DNA from: Hydrogeniiclostridium mannosilyticum
GTDB taxonomy: Bacteria; Bacillota; Clostridia; Oscillospirales; Acutalibacteraceae
Length of the DNA stretch: 64,000 nucleotides
NCBI RefSeq assembly: GCF_003268275.1
Contig: NZ_QLYR01000002.1
Coordinates: 62,001-126,000 of the forward strand
Direction of reading: 5' to 3'
This document shows, piece after piece, positions 58,372-64,000 of the stretch. A model generated the notes under the pieces. That model was given only the letters and a program-made list of their open reading frames with translations. It was not told where the DNA came from and made no database searches. Position 1 is the stretch's first letter, and the number at the start of each line of letters is the position of its first letter. A program made the position numbers and the translations under genes.

Positions 58372-59885
58372 TTATTCAATAATGCTCCGGCCGTCCATTT
58401 CCTGCGGCTGGGGCAGGCCGAGAATCTTGAGCATGGTCGGGGCGATGTCCGCCAGGCGGCCGCCCTCCCGCAGCTTGCAGGGATAGCCCACCACGCAGAA
58501 CGGAACAGGGTTGGTGGTGTGGGCCGTAAACGGGGATCCGTCCTCGTCAAACATGTGGTCCGCGTTGCCGTGGTCCGCTGTAATCAGGGCGACGCCGCCC
58601 TTGGCCAGAATAGCGTCCGTGACCCGTCCCACACACTTGTCAACGGCTTCAACGGCGGCCTTTGCCGCGTCAAAGATGCCGGTGTGGCCGACCATGTCGC
58701 AGTTGGCGTAATTGAGGATAATCACGTCGTAACGATCCTCCGCAATGGCGGCAAGCAGCTTGTCGGTGACCTCGTAGGCGCTCATCTCGGGCTGGAGGTC
58801 ATAGGTCGCGACCTTGGGAGATTTAACGAGGATCCGGTCCTCGTCGGGGTACTGCTTTTCAACACCGCCGTTGAAAAAGAAGGTTACGTGAGCATATTTT
58901 TCTGTTTCCGCAATCCGCAGCTGAGTCAGGCCGTGCTCGGAAATATACTCGCCGAAGGTGTTAGCCAGCGACTGCGGCTTGAAGGCCACCTGCACGTTGG
59001 GCATGGTGGCATCATACTGGGTCATGCACACATAGGTCAGCGGGAAAAAGCCCTTCTTGCGCTCAAAGCCGGTGAAATCCGGGTCCACGAAGGTACGGGT
59101 GATCTCCCGCGCGCGGTCGGGACGGAAGTTGAAGAACACCACCGAGTCGTTGGCGCCAATCATGCCGCTCTTGTCCACTACAGTGGGTACAACAAATTCG
59201 TCGGTGACCCCGGCAGCGTAGGAATCTGCCACAGCTTGAACAGCGCTGGCGGCCTGGACACCCTCGCCGTATACCATGGCGGCGTAAGCCTTTTCCACAC
59301 GCTCCCAGCGGTTGTCGCGGTCCATGGCATAGTAACGGCCCATCACCGTGGCAATTTTGCCCACGCCGGTTTCGCTCATCTTGGCCTCGCATCCGGCAAC
59401 AAAGTCCTTGCCGGAAGAGGGCGGTACGTCGCGGCCGTCCAGCAGTGCGTGGACATAGACCTTCTCCAGGCCCGCGCCTTGGCCATCTCAAGCAGGGCAT
59501 AGAGGTGCGTGATGTGGCTGTGCACACCGCCGTCGGACAGCAGGCCGATGAAATGCAGCGCGGCGCCGTTTTTCTTGGCATTGTTTACAGCGTTGAGCAG
59601 CGCCTCGTTTTTGGCGAGCTCGCCGTCCTTGGCGGCCTTGGTAATACGGGTCAGCTCCTGGTAGACGATGCGGCCCGCGCCGATGTTGGTGTGGCCGACC
59701 TCGCTGTTGCCCATCTGGCCGTCGGGAAGGCCCACATCCATGCCGGAGGCGCCGATTTTAGTAAGCGGGTAGTTTTGGAACAGGCGGTCCAGGTTCGGCT
59801 TATTTGCCGCGGCAATGGCGTTGCCCTCTTTCGGGGCGATGCCAAAGCCGTCCAGAATCATTAAAATTAACGGTTTTTTTGCCAT
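58372..59885 (-). pseudogene. gpmI: 2,3-bisphosphoglycerate-independent phosphoglycerate mutase, frameshifted
   Basis: The gene encodes the cofactor-independent mutase that swaps 3- and 2-phosphoglycerate. The N-terminal part (ATG 59885) has '[10 protein letters not shown]' and '[17 protein letters not shown]' with the phospho-Ser, and runs to '[12 protein letters not shown]'. There the frame shifts by one base near 59473-59476; the rest ('[20 protein letters not shown]' and then '[20 protein letters not shown]') continues in another frame to 58372, with '[17 protein letters not shown]' (metal site) intact. Restoring one base (GCGC-GGG read as GCGCAGGG) gives about 504 residues, a normal length (about 510). 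Either the gene is inactive or the assembly has a one-base error; all motifs are otherwise intact, which favours error or a very recent change. Confidence 0.9.
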
Positions 59886-60097
59886 AATTAATCTCCTTCT
59901 CGCCGGGCGGACGGTAAACCGTGCCGGGCAACAAATCGTGCTTCCTCACAGGAAAGCCGTTTTCAACGGCCTCAAGAAGGCCGGAACATTAAAACAGAAA
60001 TCCGCCGCGCGTATCAATTTCACGTGCGGCGGATCAAACGGCATCAACTGGCTGTAAAACGGTCCGCCATCAGGCCCGAAAGGGCCGGCAGGCTGCG

Positions 60098-60865
60098 TTA
60101 ACGGGAGGCGGCTTTTACAATTTCGGCAAAGTCGGCGGGCTTCAGGGAAGCGCCGCCGATCAGGCCGCCGTCCACATCCGGCTGGTCCAGCAGCTCGGCA
60201 GCGTTCTGAGCGTTCATGGAGCCGCCGTATTGGATGGTGAGCGCGTTGGCGGCAGCCCAGCTATAGAGGCCGGCGACCGTCGAACGGATCAGGGCGCAGA
60301 CCTCGTTGGCCTGCTCGGCGGTTGCGGTCTTGCCGGTGCCGATGGCCCAGACCGGCTCATAGGCGATGATGACACGCTTGAGCTCGTCTGCCGAAACACC
60401 CTGTAGGGCAATTTTTGTTTGCAGGGCGACAACCTCGCCGGTGATGCCCTGCTCGCGCTGCTCAAGGTATTCGCCCACGCAAAGGATGACGGTCAGGCCG
60501 TTATCCAGCGCGGCGCGCACACGCTTGTTGACGGTTACGTCCGTCTCGCCAAAGTAGGTGCGGCGCTCGCTGTGGCCAATAATGACATAGGGCACGCTCA
60601 TGGCCTTGAGCATGGGCGCGGAGATCTCGCCGGTATAGGCGCCGGAGGCCTCCCAATGGCAATTTTCGGCGCCGATGCCGATGTTGCTGCCCGCGGTGGC
60701 GTCCAGGGCGGTTTGCAGGTCTACAAACGGCACGCATGCAACAACGTCGCATTTCGCGTTCTGCACCAGGGGCTTAATGGCCTCCAGCAGTTCCCTGGCC
60801 TCGCAGGGCGTCTTGTTCATCTTCCAGTTTCCCGCAATAACAGCTTTTCTCAGAGCTTTGTTCAT
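60098..60865 (-). CDS. tpiA: Triosephosphate isomerase
   Basis: A 255-residue TIM barrel interconverting dihydroxyacetone phosphate and glyceraldehyde 3-phosphate. Motifs in order: 'VIAGNWKMNK' (active Lys), 'VIIGHSERRTYFGE' (active His), 'IIAYEPVWAIGTGKTA' (active Glu) and 'QYGGSMNAQNAAELL' phosphate loop. The length is normal. It lies between pgk and gpmI in the usual Firmicutes order and is co-transcribed with pgk (116 bases downstream). Confidence 0.97.
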   Translation of the reverse strand: MNKALRKAVIAGNWKMNKTPCEARELLEAIKPLVQNAKCDVVACVPFVDLQTALDATAGSNIGIGAENCHWEASGAYTGEISAPMLKAMSVPYVIIGHSERRTYFGETDVTVNKRVRAALDNGLTVILCVGEYLEQREQGITGEVVALQTKIALQGVSADELKRVIIAYEPVWAIGTGKTATAEQANEVCALIRSTVAGLYSWAAANALTIQYGGSMNAQNAAELLDQPDVDGGLIGGASLKPADFAEIVKAASR

Positions 60866-60981
60866 GGTTTCGGTTTCCTTTCTTTCTCATGAGTCAATCA
60901 TGGCATATTGAAATGGCGGCCGCTAAAACACGAAAAGGGAGGGGGCCGGACCCCCGCCCCTTTCCGGTGGAAAACAGCCTT

Positions 60982-62178
60982 TTATTCTTTCTCGTTCAAG
61001 CAGGCAATGCCCGGCAGCTCAAGGCCCTCGAGAAACTCCAGGGAAGCGCCGCCGCCCGTGGAGATGTGCGTCATCTTGTCGGCAAAGCCGAGCTTTTCAA
61101 CCGCAGCGGCGGAGTCGCCGCCGCCGATAATGGAAATGGCGCCGCTTTCGGCAACAGCCTTGGCCACGGCAATGGTGCCGGCGGCAAAGTTCTCCCATTC
61201 AGAAACGCCCATCGGGCCGTTCCACACCACGGTGCCCGCGCCCTTGATGGCGCCGGCAAACAGTTCCCTGGACTTCGGGCCGATGTCCAGGCCCATCCAG
61301 CCGTCGGGAATGGTGTCGGAGTCAACCGTTTTATACTCGGTGTCGGGTTTATACTCGGTGCCGACCACATTATCGACCGGAATCAGGAACTTGACGCCCT
61401 TTTCCTTCGCTTTGGCCATGGTGTCCTTCGCCAGCTCCACCTTGTCGTTTTCACAGATGGAGGTGCCGATGGAATAGCCAAGCGCGTTCATAAAGGTGTA
61501 CGCCATGCCGCCGCCGATGATGAGGGTGTCGACCTTGTCGAGCAAATTGGTGATGACGCCGATTTTGTCGGAGACCTTTGCGCCGCCGAGAATGGCGACA
61601 AACGGGCGCTTCGGGTCGGAGAGCGCGCCGCCCATGACGGAGATTTCCTTTTGAATGAGGTAGCCGCAGACGGCCGGCAGGTAATCCGCGACGCCGGCGG
61701 TAGAAGCGTGGGCGCGGTGTGCTGTGCCGAACGCATCGTTTACGTAGATGTCTGCCAGGGAAGCCAGCTCCTTGGCAAAGGCCGGGTCGTTCTTTTCCTC
61801 TTCCTTGTGGAAGCGGACGTTTTCAATCAGCTCCACTTCGCCGTCCTTCAGGGAAGCGGCAATGCCCTTTGCGCTCTCACCGACGACGTCGGCTGCCATT
61901 TTGACCTCCTGGCCCAGCGCGCCGGAGAGGTATTTGGCGACGGGCGCCAGGGAGTATTTCATGTTGAACTCACCCTTCGGGCGGCCCAGGTGGGAGCACA
62001 GGATGACCTTGGCCTTATGGTCAATCAGGTATTTGATGGTCTTCAGGGCCTCGTTAATCCGCTTGGGGTCGCTGATATTGCCTTCCCCGTCAAACGGTAC
62101 GTTGAAGTCACAGCGGACCAGAACTCTTTTGCCGGCGACGTCGATATCCTCGACAGTCTTTTTGTTCAGGTAGTTCAT
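60982..62178 (-). CDS. pgk: Phosphoglycerate kinase
   Basis: A 398-residue glycolytic kinase making ATP from 1,3-bisphosphoglycerate. Visible are '[18 protein letters not shown]' at the start, '[14 protein letters not shown]', '[21 protein letters not shown]', '[14 protein letters not shown]' and '[14 protein letters not shown]' near the end. The length is typical. Start ATG 62178 behind AAGGAG; the frame is open further upstream without similarity. First gene of pgk-tpiA-gpmI; gap is not next to it in this window. Confidence 0.97.
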   Translation of the reverse strand: MNYLNKKTVEDIDVAGKRVLVRCDFNVPFDGEGNISDPKRINEALKTIKYLIDHKAKVILCSHLGRPKGEFNMKYSLAPVAKYLSGALGQEVKMAADVVGESAKGIAASLKDGEVELIENVRFHKEEEKNDPAFAKELASLADIYVNDAFGTAHRAHASTAGVADYLPAVCGYLIQKEISVMGGALSDPKRPFVAILGGAKVSDKIGVITNLLDKVDTLIIGGGMAYTFMNALGYSIGTSICENDKVELAKDTMAKAKEKGVKFLIPVDNVVGTEYKPDTEYKTVDSDTIPDGWMGLDIGPKSRELFAGAIKGAGTVVWNGPMGVSEWENFAAGTIAVAKAVAESGAISIIGGGDSAAAVEKLGFADKMTHISTGGGASLEFLEGLELPGIACLNEKE

Positions 62179-62233
62179 GTACAGCACTCCTTTTATATTT
62201 CCTATATCAGTACTTCCAATTTTAACCGCATCT

Positions 62234-62262
62234 ATTATACATGGATGAGCGGGCGTTTTCAA
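62234..62262 (-). promoter_or_regulatory. Promoter of the pgk operon
   Basis: On the minus strand TTGAAA (62262-62257) and TATAAT (62239-62234) with a 17-base spacer, about 55 bases before pgk. Confidence 0.85.
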
Positions 62263-62344
62263 GCGGGTTTGATGAATTTGTTAAAAATCCTACAGATGTC
62301 TATTGCCCCAAAACGCCGTCTTTCATTCATTTTTACCGCCGGGC

Positions 62345-62845
62345 TTACCAGGATAGGCGGTGCAGCTCGCCCTGGCGCAGCATGCCGGGGTAATCCCACT
62401 GGCGCAGCACCTCGTACACGCCGACCGCGACGGAGTTGGAAAGGTTGAGGCTGCGGGCATCCGGGTGGTTGCGCATGGGAATGCGCACGCAGTGCTCCCG
62501 GTTGGCGCGCAGCAGCTCCTCCGGCAGGCCCGCCGTCTCCTTTCCGAACACCAGGTAACAGCCGTCCGGATATTGCGCCTGGGTATGCGTTTGGCGTGCC
62601 TTGGTTGAAAAATAGAAAAAATTACCGGTATTTCGCGCGAAAAAATCGGAAAGGCTATCATAGAAGGTAATATCTAAAAGATGCCAGTAATCCAGCCCCG
62701 CGCGTTTCAATTTTTTATCGTCGATGCGAAAGCCCATCGGGCCCACCAGGTGGAGCCGCGCGCCCGTTGCCGCGCAGGTGCGGGCGACGTTGCCCGTGTT
62801 CTGCGGAATTTCGGGCTCTACCATGACGATGTTGAGTTCAGCCAT
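62345..62845 (-). CDS. trmL: tRNA (cytidine/uridine-2'-O-)-methyltransferase TrmL
   Basis: A 166-residue SPOUT enzyme that methylates the ribose of the wobble base 34 of tRNA-Leu. It shows the knot signatures 'MVEPEIPQNTGNVARTCAATG', 'LVFGKETAGLPEELL' and 'NLSNSVAVGVYEVLRQW' region, plus 'RIPMRNHPDARSLNLS'. It is one of the smallest members of the family and needs a dimer. ATG 62845 is chosen for spacing to AAAGGATG. Confidence 0.93.
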   Translation of the reverse strand: MAELNIVMVEPEIPQNTGNVARTCAATGARLHLVGPMGFRIDDKKLKRAGLDYWHLLDITFYDSLSDFFARNTGNFFYFSTKARQTHTQAQYPDGCYLVFGKETAGLPEELLRANREHCVRIPMRNHPDARSLNLSNSVAVGVYEVLRQWDYPGMLRQGELHRLSW

Positions 62846-62987
62846 GTTGATCATCCTTTGTTCGTTCAAAATTCAGTATTCCCAAAAAATTGCTGAGATA
62901 TTGCGCCGTCAGGAGGGAAAGCTAATGTCGGAACTATGTTCCATCCAGGGGATTCGATTATTTTTAAAAGTTTGGAGGTTTTGCCAG

Positions 62988-63170
62988 ATGTATAAGTCCA
63001 CAACCAACTTCATTAAAGGTATTACCGCGGGCGCTGTGGCGGGCATCGCCGTAGCCGCCGTGGGCAGCAAAATGATGAAGGACAACAAGCACTTGAAAAA
63101 GAGCGTCAACAAGGCCATGCATGCCGCGGGCGACGTGATTGGCAACATGGAGAGCATGTTTACAAAGTAA
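62988..63170 (+). CDS. Small YtxH-like protein
   Basis: A 60-residue protein with a Gly/Ala-rich hydrophobic segment ('FIKGITAGAVAGIAVAAVGSKMM') followed by a charged helix ('KDNKHLKKSVNKAMHAAGDVIGNM'). This is the pattern of YtxH-type membrane-associated small proteins. GGAGG lies nine bases before ATG 62988. The reading frame is open well upstream, but the upstream residues overlap trmL antisense and are not credible. Confidence 0.75.
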   Translation: MYKSTTNFIKGITAGAVAGIAVAAVGSKMMKDNKHLKKSVNKAMHAAGDVIGNMESMFTK

Positions 63171-63193
63171 GCGGCGTAAACGGCGCTCAGGGA

Positions 63194-63223
63194 AAAGGAC
63201 GGCGGAACGCCGTCCTTTTTTCT
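63194..63223 (+). terminator. Terminator after the YtxH-like gene
   Basis: AAAAGGACGGCG pairs with CGCCGTCCTTTTTT around a four-base loop. Confidence 0.9.
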
Positions 63224-63262
63224 TTGCGGCTTTGGGCGCGCCCGCCTTTGGCGCTATTGCAG

Positions 63263-63571
63263 CTACACATCAAAAATACACTTTCTTCCATACTTTTCAG
63301 CATTCAGCTTTTCCTTTAAAGCAGCGCATGCTGTTAAATCAATTTCGAGTATATTGGCAAGACATACGGTGTAATAGAGAACATCATATAATTCCTCTTC
63401 AACGGTGCCTTTTATACCGCCGCAGCTTTCCAAACGCCGGCCTTTTCTGATGGCCTTGGCAAGTTCCCCGACTTCTTCCGCCAGCTTATAAAAATATTGA
63501 TCTGCCGCATGGTTTTTATGGTCAATGGCTGCAATAGCCGTTTGAAGCTCTTTCAATGTGATTTCTTTCAT
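63263..63571 (-). CDS. MazG-like nucleotide pyrophosphohydrolase
   Basis: A 102-residue all-alpha NTP-PPase-type protein. The family's acidic pair motif is visible: 'YKLAEEVGELAKAIRKG' (ExxE) and 'GTVEEELYDVLYYTVCLANIL' (ExxxD). These enzymes break down non-canonical (d)NTPs such as dUTP-type or oxidised nucleotides, or house-clean by product removal. The start is ATG 63571 behind AGGAGG; the upstream open frame has no similarity. Confidence 0.85.
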   Translation of the reverse strand: MKEITLKELQTAIAAIDHKNHAADQYFYKLAEEVGELAKAIRKGRRLESCGGIKGTVEEELYDVLYYTVCLANILEIDLTACAALKEKLNAEKYGRKCIFDV

Positions 63572-63792
63572 TACGTTGTACCTCCTGGTTAGAACAGTTT
63601 TTGCGCCCGAAGGGTGTGTTAAAGGGGAATTTTTCCGTGTCCCATCTGAAAAGGGTTGGCGCCCCGCTGCGCTTTTTCGCATGCGCCTGCCGCCGGGCTG
63701 CCCTCGCTTCCGCGGTGCAGGCGGCCAGCAGAACGCGGCCCGTTGCCAGCGGGGAAGGTACGGGGGACAGCGTGCTGCGTGCCCGGCGGGGG

Positions 63793-64000
63793 TCACAGCT
63801 CCCCAAGCCAGTGAATGTCGATGCGGCCGCTCTGATGGGCGAAGGATTCCTCAAAGCGGATGGTGCGGGCCTCGCCGGGCATCAGGCTGAAGAAATTATC
63901 CGCAAATACATAATCGCCGTCCAGGGAAACCGCGTGTGCGTAATGCTCTGCCTGAACGGTGATGTAGTCCTCGCCGCGCTCAAGGCAGCGCACCTGGGTG
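63793..64000 (-). CDS. C-terminal end of a GH2-type glycosidase (partial)
   Basis: The last 68 or so residues of a larger protein that enters from beyond the window. 'HYAHAVSLDGDYVFADNFFSLMPGEARTI' is the pattern of the C-terminal beta-sandwich in beta-mannosidase/GH2 proteins ('DNfFdLlPGe'). The GTG at 63993 is only an internal codon; the frame stays open to base 64000. The stop is at 63793-63795. Confidence 0.65.
   Translation of the reverse strand, partial: TQVRCLERGEDYITVQAEHYAHAVSLDGDYVFADNFFSLMPGEARTIRFEESFAHQSGRIDIHWLGEL

Noticed and set aside
60889-62448. 519-codon frame antisense to pgk
   Set aside because: Shadow of a highly conserved glycolytic gene.
1-64000. CRISPR array, rRNA operon or intact prophage
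   Set aside because: No regularly spaced direct repeats, no rRNA sequence and no run of phage structural genes; only a capsid-domain fragment at 32177.

Overview
The window looks like a chromosome segment from a GC-rich Clostridia, most likely an Oscillospiraceae-type gut Firmicute. This rests on a Firmicutes-style PTS/HPr fructose operon with the HPr Ser46 site, a ThiT thiamine transporter under a TPP riboswitch, strong GGAGG ribosome binding sites, DeoR/AraC sugar regulators and a pgk-tpiA-gpmI glycolytic cluster. The organism is inferred, not proven. Most genes are GC-rich. One block, about 21.5-35 kb, is visibly AT-rich and mosaic.

Layout. 0.2-5.5 kb: a UroD-family protein, a ComEC-like metallo-beta-lactamase, a FlK-like thioesterase, thiT behind a TPP riboswitch, and an AraC-GyrI regulator. 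5.8-11.7 kb: minus-strand fruR-fruK-fruA-ptsH-ptsI operon with a clear promoter and repeated operator-like boxes. 12.1-14.7 kb: an NSS-type sodium symporter, a DeoR regulator and a tiny XRE protein. 14.9-20.8 kb: five minus-strand genes (ThuA-like, two Gfo/Idh/MocA oxidoreductases, two xylose-isomerase-like TIM barrels) with a divergent AraC regulator, probably for an oxidised or unusual sugar. 20.9-21.2 kb: tRNA-Thr and tRNA-Tyr.

21.2-32.0 kb is an accessory island bounded by matching repeats. It contains IS481-type transposase wrecks and what appears to be an undescribed RiPP cluster: a 45-residue precursor with a C-terminal CxCxxCC core, a radical SAM/SPASM enzyme with a PqqD-like N-terminus, an HPr-kinase-like protein, two ABC exporters, an NTP_transf_5-like nucleotidyltransferase on the opposite strand and a gluzincin metallopeptidase. 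A small terminator after the precursor gene probably sets a precursor-to-enzyme ratio. At 32.2-33.3 kb follows a MuF-like/barnase fusion toxin with a barstar immunity protein and a second, truncated barstar copy. Two secreted proteins of unknown role come next.

35.7-45.6 kb: an HTH-zinc ribbon-methyltransferase fusion, an MFS exporter, a decayed radical SAM gene, adenine deaminase, an ABM monooxygenase and a very large glycoside hydrolase. 45.8-55.4 kb (minus strand): a second UroD-family gene, a two-LOTUS/DUF3825 protein, and a run of MORN-repeat protein, Cys-tailed metallo-beta-lactamase, MBOAT acyltransferase and DHHW/AlgX-like protein. 55.7-64 kb: a DeoR regulator, a DUF4190-like protein, lgt, a glycolytic cluster in which gpmI carries a one-base frameshift, trmL, a YtxH-like protein, a MazG-like protein and the end of a GH2-type glycosidase.
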